From Dactylosporangium sucinum (GTDB taxonomy: Bacteria > Actinomycetota > Actinomycetes > Mycobacteriales > Micromonosporaceae), in contig NZ_BMPI01000009.1 of assembly GCF_014647515.1 (NCBI RefSeq), positions 175,324-239,323 of the forward strand: 64,000 bases of DNA, in the 5' to 3' direction. Below, piece by piece: positions 25,918-34,668 of the stretch (positions are counted from its first letter, which is position 1; each line of letters begins with the position of its first letter). The notes beneath the pieces were generated by a model. The model was given only the letters and a program-made list of their open reading frames with translations. It searched no databases and had not been told where the DNA came from. The translations under genes and the position numbers were made by a program.

Positions 25918-27086
25918 TCACGCTTCCCCGGATCATGTTCCTCACCCTGCTGCTCGTCGGCGGCTACGTCTTCGTCGTCGCGCCGCGCGTCGAGACCTCG
26001 CCCGTGGCGCGGTGGGAGACGAAGGTGGCCGAGCCGACGCCGACCTTCACCCCCTCGCCGGCGGCGAAGGACCCGTCCCAGTTCCCGCCGGCGGGCAAGG
26101 CGTTCTTCGGCATCTTCACCGAGCGCGGGCCGGGCGACCTGACCGACTACAACGGGTTCGTGCGGGCCGCCGGCAAGGCGCCGCAGGTCATGATGTTCGC
26201 CCAGGGCTGGGCCACGCACAAGAAGTTCGACCGGCAGCCGTTCGACCGGATCGTCAACCGCGGCATGCTGCCGATGCTGGGCTGGGAGCCGTGGGACTAC
26301 CGCGTGGAGTCCAAGGTGGACACCGAGCGCGGCACCCAGCCCGCGTACCGCCTATCGAAGATCACCGACGGCTCCTACGACGCCTACATCCGCTCGTACG
26401 CGGAGGGGATCAAGGCGCTCGGCTACCCGGTGGCGCTCCGGTTCGCGCACGAGATGAACGGTTACTGGTACCCCTGGTGCGAGTCCGCCAACGGCAACAA
26501 GCGCGGCGACTACGTGGCGGCGTGGCGGCACGTCCACGACCTGTTCGACGACGCCGGGGTGCGCAACGTCATCTGGGTGTGGAGCCCCAACGTCGTCTAC
26601 GAGAACTCGACGCCGCTTTCCCAGCTGTACCCCGGGGACGACTACGTCGACTGGGTCGGCCTGTCGGGCTACTACGGCACGGCCGGCATGGAGACCTACC
26701 AGACCTTCGAGCAGATCTACCGGAACACGCTCAGCGAGCTGAAGTCGGTGTCGAAGCGGCCGATCGTCGTCACCGAGGTCGCGGCCACCGACGCCGCGGG
26801 GCGCAAGGCGGAGTGGATCACCGACCTGCTCAAGACGCTGCCGAAGCATCCGGAGATCATCGGCTTCATGTGGTACGAGTCGGTCAAGGAGACCGACTGG
26901 CGGATCGCGGCCTCTCCGGCGGCTTCGGCCGCGTTCGCCGCCGGGGTCGCCACGCCGTACTTCTCGGCGACCTGGGCGCCCGACACGGTGCCCCGCCGGA
27001 CGCTGCCCGCGGTGGCGGCGTCGCCGGCGCCGTCCGCCTCGCGGACCTCGGCCTCGCCGACACCGTCGGCCTCCCGATCGAGATAG
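25914..27086 (+). CDS. Membrane-anchored or secreted GH26-like endoglycosidase
   Basis: 390 aa from ATG 25914, overlapping the GT2 stop (ATGA). An N-terminal hydrophobic helix (MFLTLLLVGGYVFVVA) serves as signal or anchor. The TIM-barrel domain shows GH26 catalytic sites: RFAHEMNGYWYPW with the acid/base Glu near residue 182, and RPIVVTEVAA with the nucleophile Glu near residue 285. Further landmarks are FGIFTERGPGD and VWVWSPNVV. The tail is a Pro/Ala/Ser/Thr stretch typical of secreted proteins. GH26 enzymes cleave beta-mannan, mixed-linkage glucan or xylan. Coupling to the GT2 synthase argues for editing or release of the polymer made by that enzyme. Confidence 0.88.
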   Translation: MITLPRIMFLTLLLVGGYVFVVAPRVETSPVARWETKVAEPTPTFTPSPAAKDPSQFPPAGKAFFGIFTERGPGDLTDYNGFVRAAGKAPQVMMFAQGWATHKKFDRQPFDRIVNRGMLPMLGWEPWDYRVESKVDTERGTQPAYRLSKITDGSYDAYIRSYAEGIKALGYPVALRFAHEMNGYWYPWCESANGNKRGDYVAAWRHVHDLFDDAGVRNVIWVWSPNVVYENSTPLSQLYPGDDYVDWVGLSGYYGTAGMETYQTFEQIYRNTLSELKSVSKRPIVVTEVAATDAAGRKAEWITDLLKTLPKHPEIIGFMWYESVKETDWRIAASPAASAAFAAGVATPYFSATWAPDTVPRRTLPAVAASPAPSASRTSASPTPSASRSR

Positions 27087-27149
27087 TGCTTGTTGTCGTA
27101 CCTCGCCGCTAGCATGGCGCGCACCGGTCAATCGTCCTAGGAGATCTCG

Positions 27150-27173
27150 ATGTTGGGTAGGCCGTCGTGGTGA
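27150..27173 (+). CDS. 7-aa leader peptide (MLGRPSW) coupled to Hsp70-Kelch gene
   Basis: ATG 27150 is preceded by TAGGAG at ideal spacing. The frame reads MLGRPSW and stops at TGA 27171-27173, which overlaps GTG 27170 as GTGA. The large downstream gene has no comparable ribosome site of its own. Ribosomes finishing this short frame would be in place to start the big one, so it probably acts in translational coupling rather than as a functional peptide. It is not in frame with the downstream protein. Confidence 0.55.
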   Translation: MLGRPSW

Positions 27174-30100
27174 ACATGGCGCCCGGCGGGTTCGTCGTCG
27201 GCATCGACCTGGGCACGTCCAACACCGTGGCCGTCATCCGGTCCCCCGACGGGCGCCGCCGTCCCGTGCTCTTCGACGGTGCCCCGCTCATGCCGTCGGC
27301 CGTGTTCCTGCAGGACAACGGGCAGCTCGCGGTGGGCCGCGACGCGCAGCGGCTGGCCCAGCTCGACCCGGGCCGCTATGAGCCCAACCCGAAGCGGCGC
27401 ATCGACGAGGCGTCGGTGCTGCTCGGCTCGGTGGAGATCCCGACCGTGCAGGTGCTCGCCGCCGTCCTGCGCGCGGTCGGCAACGGCATCAGCGAGATCA
27501 CCCGGTTCCCCCCGCCCGCCGTGCTGACCTACCCGGCGTCGTGGGGCCAGATGCGCCGCTCGCTGCTGCACGACGCGGCCGTGGCGGCCGGCTTCCCGCA
27601 GGTCACGCTGGTGCCCGAGCCGGTGGCCGCCGCGCGGTATTTCATCAGTGCGCTCAACCATCCGCTCCCCCGCGGCTCGGCCATGGTCGTCTACGACTTC
27701 GGCGGCGGCACGATCGACATCGCCGTGGTCCGCAACGACGAGCAGGGCTTCGTCGTGATCGGCTCCGGCGGCCTGGAGGACGTCGGCGGCCTCGACATCG
27801 ACGCGGCCCTCGTGGAGCTGCTCGGCGAGGTGCTGCGCACCTCCCAGCCCGACGTGTGGCGCCGGCTGGAGCAGCCGCTGACCTCGCAGGACCGCCGCGA
27901 CCGGCGGCTCTTCTGGGAGGACATCCGCGGCGCCAAGGAGATGCTGTCGCGCACCACGGTCGCCCCGGTCTCCGTCCCCGGCGTCGAGGCCGCGCTCCAC
28001 CTGACCCGCGAGGAGCTGGAGCGCAAGATCGGCCCGATGATCCGGCGCACGGTCGCCGAGACCGCCCGGGTCGTCCAGCAGTGCCAGCTCAAGCCCGAGC
28101 AGCTCGCCGGCATCATGCTCGTCGGCGGCTCCTCCCGCGTGCCGCTCGTGGCCCGCATGCTGCACCGCGAGCTGCAGGTCGCCCCGACGGTGCTCGAGCA
28201 GCCGGAGCTCCCGGTCGCCGAGGGCGCCGTGGTCCACCCGGCCGAGCTGACCACGGACGGCCGCTTCGGGGTGGCGACCGGGTCCGCCTCGGTCGGCGGG
28301 CCCGCGGCCGCCGGGTTCGGGGCGCCGCCGCCCGGCACCGGCTACGGCCTGCCGGCGGGTCAGGCGTCGCCGGCCGCCTACGGGCCGCCGCCGGGGCAGA
28401 CCACCGGGGGCTACGGGCAGAACGCGCCGGCTTACGGCGCGCCGGCCGGGCAGACCGGGCAGGGCTACGGACCGCCGCCCGGGCACGCTTATGGAGGGCC
28501 CGCCGGGCCGGCATCGCCGGCCGGACCTGGTTACGGAGGGCCGGGCGGGCAGGCGTCGCCGGCCGGGCAGACCGCCTACAGCGTGCCTGCGCAGTCGGCG
28601 CCGGCCGACGCCGAGCTGGCCACCGGTCAGCCGCTCTGGGGCGAGCAGGAATACCGGCCCGCCCCCGTCGAGCAGCCGTTCACCGACCCCACCGGCGGCG
28701 GCGCCCCGTCCGGCTACGTGCCGTCGCCGCCCCCGGGCGCCGAGTCGGTCCAGCAGTTCCACGTGCCGCCCCAGCCGACGCCGTCGGGCGGCATTCCGGT
28801 CCAGACCGGCTACGGCCCGGCGGCCTCGGCCGCGCCCACCTCGGCCCCGCCGGTCTCGGGCGTGCCGTTCTCCGCCCCGCCCGTGTCCGGCGTGCCGTCC
28901 TCCGGGCGTTCCGGCGTCGTCTACGGGTCGGGCACCGCGCCGGTGTCGTCGATGCCGTCCATCAACACGCCCGTGTCGGGCGTGCCCGTCAGCGGCCCGG
29001 CGGCGCCCACCTATCCGGTGACCGGCGCCCCGGTGTCCCCCGTCTCGCCGGCCGCGGCCCCGGTGTCGCCGGGGATCGCCCCGGCCGCCGGTTACTCGGC
29101 CTCGCCCATCGCCTCGCCGAAGCCCCCGACCTCCCCCGACGACCCGGTCGTCGCCCCGCCGAAGCCGCCCGTGGTCGACCCCGGCGGCGGCAAGCGCCGC
29201 GGCGCGCTCATCGCCGCCCTCGTGGCCCTGGTGGTGCTCATCGGCGGCGGCGCCTGGGCCTGGACGGCGCTGCGCGACGACGGCGGCGACAGCGGCGGCG
29301 AGCAGACCCCGGACCCGATCGGCGCCTGGTCGAAGCTCCCCGACGTGCCGACCGCGCTCAACGGCAACAAGACCGGCGTCGAGGGCGCCGGCGCGGCGGT
29401 CGTGAAGAACAAGCTGTATGTGATCGGCGGCTTCACCGCGCAGGACCCGCGCAAGCAGATCGACTCGGTCTGGGTCTACGACCTGGGTCAGGGCGACGCG
29501 GGCGAGTGGAAGCAGGGCCCGGACCTGCCGAAGCCGCTCAGCCACATGGGGGTCGTGGTCGACCGCAACGACACGCTGTGGGTGCTCGGCGGCTGGGCCA
29601 ACGACGGCGCCACCAACCAGGTGATGCAGCTCAGTTCCGACGGCCTCTCCTGGGACCAGAAGGCGCCGCTGCCGGAGCCGCGCCAGACGGGCGCCGCCGT
29701 GTTCGACGGCTCGGGCATCATCTACGCCGGCGGCACCTCGAAGGACGGCAACGCCACCGACACGATCTTCGCCCTGAACAAGACCGGCGACGGCTGGGAC
29801 TCCATCGGCAGCCTCCAGCATCCGCGGGAGAAGCTGGCCGCGGTGAGCGACGGCGCCGGCAACGTCCTGTTCATCGGCGGCATCTACAAGAAGCAGGAAC
29901 TCGTCTACAACGACGTCGAGGTGCTCTCCAACCGCAAGCCCAAGGGCACCGACCTCAAGCTCGACCACCCCCGCGAGGGCCCGGCGGGCGTGAACATCCA
30001 GGGCATCGGCCTGTGCGTCCTGGGCGGCAACAACGGCAACACCGAGTTCTTCGACTGGTGGTGCCAGGACCCCTCGAAGACCCCGCTCCTACCGAAGCTG

Positions 30101-30226
30101 GCGATGCCCCGCTCGGGCATCGCACTGGCCACCTCGGGCGGCGCGGTGTACGCCATCGGCGGCTACAACACCCCCCAAAACCTCCACGGCACCAGCACGG
30201 TGGAGGTCTTCCGCCCGAACAGGTAG
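27170..30226 (+). CDS. Hsp70-like ATPase fused through a membrane helix to an extracellular Kelch propeller
   Basis: 1018 aa from GTG 27170 (VNMAPGGFVVGIDLGTSNT); ATG 27176 is also possible. Residues 8-365 form an actin/Hsp70 ATPase: phosphate 1 GIDLGTSNTVAV, connect/phosphate 2 VVYDFGGGTIDIAVV, adenosine loop IMLVGGSSRVPLV. No substrate-binding SBD-beta follows. Instead there is a long Gly/Pro/Ala/Ser linker (about 370-670) with repeated GYG-PP and PVSGVP units. A transmembrane helix (about 677-699, ALIAALVALVVLIGGGAWAW) comes next, then about 300 residues with Kelch-type blades (LYVIGGF, LWVLGGW, IYAGGT, VLFIGGI, LCVLGGN, VYAIGGY). The ATPase would be cytoplasmic and the propeller outside. 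A signalling or assembly role is inference. Confidence 0.9.
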   Translation: MNMAPGGFVVGIDLGTSNTVAVIRSPDGRRRPVLFDGAPLMPSAVFLQDNGQLAVGRDAQRLAQLDPGRYEPNPKRRIDEASVLLGSVEIPTVQVLAAVLRAVGNGISEITRFPPPAVLTYPASWGQMRRSLLHDAAVAAGFPQVTLVPEPVAAARYFISALNHPLPRGSAMVVYDFGGGTIDIAVVRNDEQGFVVIGSGGLEDVGGLDIDAALVELLGEVLRTSQPDVWRRLEQPLTSQDRRDRRLFWEDIRGAKEMLSRTTVAPVSVPGVEAALHLTREELERKIGPMIRRTVAETARVVQQCQLKPEQLAGIMLVGGSSRVPLVARMLHRELQVAPTVLEQPELPVAEGAVVHPAELTTDGRFGVATGSASVGGPAAAGFGAPPPGTGYGLPAGQASPAAYGPPPGQTTGGYGQNAPAYGAPAGQTGQGYGPPPGHAYGGPAGPASPAGPGYGGPGGQASPAGQTAYSVPAQSAPADAELATGQPLWGEQEYRPAPVEQPFTDPTGGGAPSGYVPSPPPGAESVQQFHVPPQPTPSGGIPVQTGYGPAASAAPTSAPPVSGVPFSAPPVSGVPSSGRSGVVYGSGTAPVSSMPSINTPVSGVPVSGPAAPTYPVTGAPVSPVSPAAAPVSPGIAPAAGYSASPIASPKPPTSPDDPVVAPPKPPVVDPGGGKRRGALIAALVALVVLIGGGAWAWTALRDDGGDSGGEQTPDPIGAWSKLPDVPTALNGNKTGVEGAGAAVVKNKLYVIGGFTAQDPRKQIDSVWVYDLGQGDAGEWKQGPDLPKPLSHMGVVVDRNDTLWVLGGWANDGATNQVMQLSSDGLSWDQKAPLPEPRQTGAAVFDGSGIIYAGGTSKDGNATDTIFALNKTGDGWDSIGSLQHPREKLAAVSDGAGNVLFIGGIYKKQELVYNDVEVLSNRKPKGTDLKLDHPREGPAGVNIQGIGLCVLGGNNGNTEFFDWWCQDPSKTPLLPKLAMPRSGIALATSGGAVYAIGGYNTPQNLHGTSTVEVFRPNR

Positions 30227-30339
30227 CACGGCTCCGAACGGCGCCCGGCCTGCCTCCACCCGGGCGCTGCGCCTGAACAGGCTGACGCGATCGGCCGAGG
30301 CTGTCCGGGGGCGCCGGCACACGCTCCGCTCAGCCGCGC

Positions 30340-30460
30340 CAACCCGGCCCGGCTCGGCCACCGTCCCCACCCGGCCTGGCCCGGCCCGGCCCCGCCCGGC
30401 TCGGCCCGCCCGGCTCGGCTCGGCGCCACCCGGCTCGGCCCGGCTCGGCTCGGTTTGATC
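30340..30460. repeat. Low-complexity CCCGG/CTCGG repeat
   Basis: Degenerate tandem copies of a 5-10 nt unit (CCCGGC, TCGGC). Expansion by slippage is likely. The tail shifts to GGTTTGATCC and GGTTTAGCC variants. Confidence 0.65.
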
Positions 30461-30558
30461 CTGCCAGATTTATTCCGGTTTAGCCCGGTTTGGTATCGCC
30501 CGGCCTAGCCCAGGTTGGCGCTGGGATTGGCCGGCGTGGGGCGGTGCGGTCGCCGGGC

Positions 30559-30614
30559 CATGATCGATGGCGAGTTTTGGTTGCCATGGCAGCCAGATCG
30601 TTCCCACGATCATG
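30559..30614. repeat. Nested imperfect palindrome
   Basis: Outer arms CATGATCG (30559-30566) and CGATCATG (30607-30614), inner GGTTGCCATGGCAGCC (30579-30594, one mismatch). It could be a degenerate dispersed repeat; there is no second copy in the window. Confidence 0.45.
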
Positions 30615-30693
30615 AGAGCGCCCGGTCCGCGCGCGGCACGACGGCGTGGGCATGATTGGGTTCGGCGCTGTGCCGACGCACGGAGTGCCGTGA

Positions 30694-31668
30694 TCATGAA
30701 GGGCGGGGAGTCGGTAGCTGTAGGGCGCCTACCTGCTTCACGTGGCGGAGGGTTGGGGCGGTCTCCACGCGCTCCACGCCCCGCAGTGGGCCCACTCGCC
30801 TCGTCAGGTATTCGTAGAGCGCCTGCATGTCGGGGCAGATCACCGTTGCGAACAGGTTCGTCTCGCCCGTCGTGGCCACCACGAACACTACCTCCGGGTG
30901 GCCGGCCAGCGCCTGGCCCACCGTCGCCAGGTGGGCCGGGGCCACCGTGAGCCACAGCATCACCCGGACCGGGTAGCCGAACAGCGACGGCTCCAGCTCC
31001 ACGTCGAAGAACAGGGCGCCCGTCCGGCGCAGCTGGTCCAGGCGGCGGCGGACCGTGGACTCGGACCAGCCCGTTGCCCTTGCCAGTTCCGGGTAGCCCA
31101 GGCGGCCGTCGCGGTTCAGCGCCGCCAGCAGGGGGCGGTCGGCCGGGAGGAGTTCGGGGCGGCCCTCCGGTGTGCCGCCCGTGCGCAGCGCGGCGGCCTC
31201 TTCCGGTGTCAGGGACGAGTCGCGGGCCTCGCCGCCCACCGGGCCGCCGGCGAAGTGGTGGATCAGGCAGTGGGCGCGCACCGCGACCACGCGTGGGGTG
31301 CGGGGGAGCTTCTGGAGCAGGAGCTGCTCGCGGTCGGCCGGGTCGGGGTTCTGGATGTGGCACGTCACCTCGGTGCCGCCCGATGCGAGCGTGACCCACG
31401 ACGTGTCCGGGCGGCGGGCCAGCGCGTCCGCGATGGCGGCGGCGCTGTCGGGCGTCGCCTGCAGGCGGATCATCCACATGTCGTAGCCGAGGCGCACCCC
31501 GTCCGGCAGGCCGGCCACGCGCAGGCCGGCGTCGGCGCGCAGGCGGCGATACCGGCGCGCCACCGTCTGGTCGGAGACCCCGAGCACGGTGGCGAGCGTG
31601 CTGAACGGGACGCGGCCGTCGATGCGCAGGGCGTCGGCGATGCGGTGGTCGAGCGTGTCGAGTTCCAC
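30694..31668 (-). CDS. Lrp/AsnC-family regulator with two fused units
   Basis: 324 aa from GTG 31668. Two AsnC-type helix-turn-helix domains occur in one chain: one at 1-60 (LDHRIADALRIDGRVPFSTLATVLGVSD) and one at about 185-235 (RPLLAALNRDGRLGYPELARATGWSESTVRRRL). Each is followed by an alpha-beta RAM-like ligand/oligomerisation domain (about 70-140 and 240-310). Ordinary Lrp proteins are about 150 aa, so this is the double-length actinobacterial form. It is divergent from the MFS pump gene with 84 bp between, so it probably controls the pump and itself. Ligand unknown. Confidence 0.9.
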   Translation of the reverse strand: MELDTLDHRIADALRIDGRVPFSTLATVLGVSDQTVARRYRRLRADAGLRVAGLPDGVRLGYDMWMIRLQATPDSAAAIADALARRPDTSWVTLASGGTEVTCHIQNPDPADREQLLLQKLPRTPRVVAVRAHCLIHHFAGGPVGGEARDSSLTPEEAAALRTGGTPEGRPELLPADRPLLAALNRDGRLGYPELARATGWSESTVRRRLDQLRRTGALFFDVELEPSLFGYPVRVMLWLTVAPAHLATVGQALAGHPEVVFVVATTGETNLFATVICPDMQALYEYLTRRVGPLRGVERVETAPTLRHVKQVGALQLPTPRPS

Positions 31669-31752
31669 CAGGTCACGTTAGCCAATGTCGGAATCCGCCG
31701 CGCGGAGCCAAAAGACTAGGGCCAGAGCACCGGAGCAGGCAGCTTCGACGGC

Positions 31753-33174
31753 ATGCGGAAATGGTTTCCCCTGATCGCCGTGTCGATCGGAACGTTCATG
31801 CTGCTCGTCGACGTCACGATCGTGACGGTCGCGCTGCCGGCGCTCGCCGCCGACCTCAAGGCCACCCCGCAGGGGCTGCAGTGGGTGCTCGACGGCTACG
31901 CCCTCGCGCTGGCCGCGCTCGTGCTCGGGGCCGGGGCGCTCGCCGACCGGCACGGGCGCCGGCGGTTGTACCTCGCCGGCACCGGCCTCTTCGCCGTCGC
32001 GTCGCTGCTGTGCGCGCTCGCCCCGAACGCCGGGCTGCTGGTCGCGGCGCGGTTCGTGCAGGGCGTCGGCGGTGCGGCCATGTTCGCGACGACCGTCGCG
32101 ATCCTCAGCGTCGCGTACCACGGCCGTGACCGCGGCGTCGCGTTCGGCGTGTGGGGCGCGGTCAACGGCGCCGCCGCGGCGGCCGGGCCGATCGCCGGCG
32201 GCCTCCTCACCGAGCACCTGAGCTGGCACTGGATCTTCCTCGTCAACCTTCCCGTGAGCCTGCTCGCGGTCTGGTTCACGGTCCGCGGCGTCACCGAGTC
32301 GCGCGGCCGCGCCGGCGCCCGCTTCGACCTGCCGGGCACGCTGGCGTTCACGCTGGCCGCGGGCGCGGTGACGTTCGGCCTGATCCGCGGCGGCGAGGCC
32401 GGCTGGACCGCGCCGCTGACCCTGACCGCGTTCGCCGTGAGCGCCGTGGCCCTCGCGGTCTTCGTCGCCGTCGAGCGCGCGAGCGACCACCCGATGCTGG
32501 ACCTGCGCCTCTTCACGCAGCGCTCGTTCGCGATCCTGATGGTGGCAGCGGTACTGGCACAGGCCGCCGCCTTCGCGTACCTGCCCTTCACGACGGTGTG
32601 GCTGCAGCAGTTCCTCGGCAACGGCCCGGTCGACGCCGGCCTGCTGGGCGCCCTGCCGATGAGCGCCGCGTCCTTCGTCGCGGGCGCGTTCGCGGGCCGC
32701 TTCCTCCAGCGCGTCGCCCCTCGCTGGACCATCGGCGCCGGCCTGCTCCTCATCGCGGCCGGCGACCTGCTGCAGTCCCGCCTCGACGCGGCGAGCGGCG
32801 GCACGGCCCTCATCCCCGGCCTGGTCCTCGTGGGCCTGGGGGTCGCGGGGGTACTGCCGACGCTCGCCTCGGCGACCCTGTCCACGGTCCCGCACGAGCG
32901 TAGCGGCATGGCTGGCGGCGCGGTGAACACCTTCCGCCAGCTCGGGTTCGCCCTCGGCGTGGCGGTCTTCGGCGCCGTCTTCAGCGACCGCCTGACGGGC
33001 GCGGCCGACCCGAGGGCGGCGGCCGCGGACGCGGTGAACACGACCGTCACGGTGGCCGGCCTGACCGCCCTCGCGGCGGCGGCGCTGGTCCTGCTGTTCC
33101 TCCGCCGCCCAGCACCGGCCCCGCACGCGGTGCGGGCGGACGAGCCCGCGCAGGAGCCGGCCGCGGCCCGGTGA
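31753..33174 (+). CDS. MFS drug exporter, DHA2 (EmrB/QacA) type
   Basis: 473 aa with about 14 predicted helices. Motif A is LADRHGRRRLYLAG, and the N-terminal DVTIVTVALPALAADL segment contains the Asp typical of helix 1 in this family. The 14-helix count, GAVNGAAAAAGPIAGGLLTE (motif C) and LSWHWIFLVNLPVSL all mark proton-driven multidrug exporters. The ATG is at 31753. The divergent two-domain Lrp regulator next door is the likely controller. The drug or metabolite exported is unknown. Confidence 0.92.
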   Translation: MRKWFPLIAVSIGTFMLLVDVTIVTVALPALAADLKATPQGLQWVLDGYALALAALVLGAGALADRHGRRRLYLAGTGLFAVASLLCALAPNAGLLVAARFVQGVGGAAMFATTVAILSVAYHGRDRGVAFGVWGAVNGAAAAAGPIAGGLLTEHLSWHWIFLVNLPVSLLAVWFTVRGVTESRGRAGARFDLPGTLAFTLAAGAVTFGLIRGGEAGWTAPLTLTAFAVSAVALAVFVAVERASDHPMLDLRLFTQRSFAILMVAAVLAQAAAFAYLPFTTVWLQQFLGNGPVDAGLLGALPMSAASFVAGAFAGRFLQRVAPRWTIGAGLLLIAAGDLLQSRLDAASGGTALIPGLVLVGLGVAGVLPTLASATLSTVPHERSGMAGGAVNTFRQLGFALGVAVFGAVFSDRLTGAADPRAAAADAVNTTVTVAGLTALAAAALVLLFLRRPAPAPHAVRADEPAQEPAAAR

Positions 33175-33205
33175 GCGCCACCCGCGCCCGGCCGACCGGG
33201 GCGTG

Positions 33206-34285
33206 CTATCGGCCGCCGGCGAGTTTCGCCTCGACCCAGGCGTCGTCGAGGTGCTCGGCGTACGGGCCGCCGGGTGGGTCGACGACCCAGACGTGCATCA
33301 TCTCGGCGGCGGTGACGGAGATGGTGAGGGGCGGGCACCCGCCGTACGGCGAGACCACCCCGAAACCCGGGGGCAGCAGGCCGACGCAGACGTCGTGCGC
33401 GTGCCAGCGGGTGGTCGCGCCGCCGATCGCCGGGCCGCGCGCCCCCGCGACCGGCACCTGGTAGACCACGCCCAGCAGCAGGGTGCGGCCGCCGCGCACG
33501 GCGTAGACAAGCTGCTCCGGCGCCTCGGGGTCGAGCGTGCGGCCGTCGGCCTGGTTCGCCTTGTGGTCGAAGTGGACCTGCAGGCCCTCGGCGGGGCCGG
33601 CCGGGCGGTACCCGGCGGCGACCGCCGCGGCCGGTTCGCGGTAGCGCACGGTCGCCGCACGGGTCCGGTCGGCCAGGTCGCGGGCGGCGGCCAGCTGGGC
33701 GGCGGTCGGCGGCGGGCCCGCGCCGCGCTGGACGACGCCGGCCTGGAGCCGGTCGACGCCGTCGTGGTCGTGCCGGGCGAAGCCGACGAGCCACATCGCC
33801 GTGCCGAAGAGCACGACGACGAGCACGGTCGCGGCCCGGGCGGCGAACCGGCGGGCCGCCAGCGAGAGGAGGGTCAGCTGCAGGATCGCGGCGAGCATGC
33901 CGACCTGGTCGGGGCCCACGGGTCCGCGAGCGGACCACCAGAGGTACACGATGAGCAGGATCGGCGTCGAGCTCCACAGCCACCGACGCCAGGCGCGCCC
34001 GCGGACGGCCCGCAGCGCCAGCCACGCCTCCGCCAGCCCCGCGACCGCGAACCACGGGGACATCGAGAGGTGGAGCGTCGCGACCGCGCCCAGCAGGGCC
34101 GCCGCCGTGCGGGTCAGGGGGTCGGCCGATCGCCAGCCGTCCCGCAGGCGCAGCGCCCACGCCTGGCCCAGGCCCGCGTGGCCGGCGACGATGCGCGCGG
34201 CCTGGCCGGTGAGCACGGGCGCCACCAGCAGCGCGGCCAGGGCCACGCGGTGCCCGGGGGCGATGCCGAGCCAGAAGTCGCTCAT
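33206..34285 (-). CDS. Membrane protein with conserved His-rich C-terminal domain, function unknown
   Basis: 359 aa from ATG 34285. Residues 10-195 contain about six hydrophobic helices. The C-terminal 150 residues are soluble and distinctive: AGYRPAGPAEGLQVHFDHKA, then QADGRTLDPEAPEQLVYAV, GGATTRWHAHDVCVGLLPPG, and a final MMHVWVVDPPGGPYAEHLDD. The H-x-x-H, W-H-x-H and M-H spacing suggests metal binding (inference). I do not recognise a named family with certainty. It overlaps the following small membrane protein gene (ATGA) and sits behind a two-component system, so it may belong to the same response. Confidence 0.75.
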   Translation of the reverse strand: MSDFWLGIAPGHRVALAALLVAPVLTGQAARIVAGHAGLGQAWALRLRDGWRSADPLTRTAAALLGAVATLHLSMSPWFAVAGLAEAWLALRAVRGRAWRRWLWSSTPILLIVYLWWSARGPVGPDQVGMLAAILQLTLLSLAARRFAARAATVLVVVLFGTAMWLVGFARHDHDGVDRLQAGVVQRGAGPPPTAAQLAAARDLADRTRAATVRYREPAAAVAAGYRPAGPAEGLQVHFDHKANQADGRTLDPEAPEQLVYAVRGGRTLLLGVVYQVPVAGARGPAIGGATTRWHAHDVCVGLLPPGFGVVSPYGGCPPLTISVTAAEMMHVWVVDPPGGPYAEHLDDAWVEAKLAGGR

Positions 34286-34623
34286 CGGGCCGCCAGCAGG
34301 CGGAGCGTCAGGGCCAGGACCACCGCCGGGAGGGCGATCGTGGTCAGCAGCGCGGTCAGGTTGACCGTCGAGCCGAGCTGGGGCAGCAGGGCCGCGACCT
34401 GCTGGAGCCAGACGCCGCAGAGGGCGACCCCCTCCAGGCCGAGCACGGTCCACAGGGCCCAGCGGCGGGGCAGGAGCGCGGCCAGGGCGAACAGGGCCGT
34501 GGCGGCCAGGGCCGGCACCACGGCGTACGCCGGGTCGAACGCCATCAGGGCGACCATGCCGAGCGTCGCGGTGAGGGCGAACGCCGCTTGCAGGACCAGG
34601 AGGGCGCGCAGGACGGCTGCCAT
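34282..34623 (-). CDS. Small four-helix membrane protein, function unknown
   Basis: 113 aa, almost entirely hydrophobic with four predicted helices (about 5-27, 34-50, 58-75, 90-110). No family recognised. Its ATGA stop overlaps the start of the larger membrane protein, so the two are translated together and perhaps assemble together. Confidence 0.65.
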   Translation of the reverse strand: MAAVLRALLVLQAAFALTATLGMVALMAFDPAYAVVPALAATALFALAALLPRRWALWTVLGLEGVALCGVWLQQVAALLPQLGSTVNLTALLTTIALPAVVLALTLRLLAAR

Positions 34624-34668
34624 GCGGACCAGCCTGGACGGCGCCGATGAGGCCAGCGTGAGGCCGGG

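Larger units (their letters stand above)
30227..30693. other. Intergenic region with low-complexity repeat and imperfect palindrome
   Basis: 467 bp between convergent genes, no supportable ORF. It contains a degenerate CCCGGCTCGGC-type repeat (about 30340-30460) and a nested palindrome (30559-30614). No typical terminator with a U-tract was seen. Confidence 0.6.

Noticed and set aside
30340..30470. Pro/Gly-rich coding segment or extension of the Hsp70-Kelch gene
   Set aside because: The Kelch gene stops at 30226 and the repeat is in no single open frame with a start and ribosome site; it is simple-sequence DNA.
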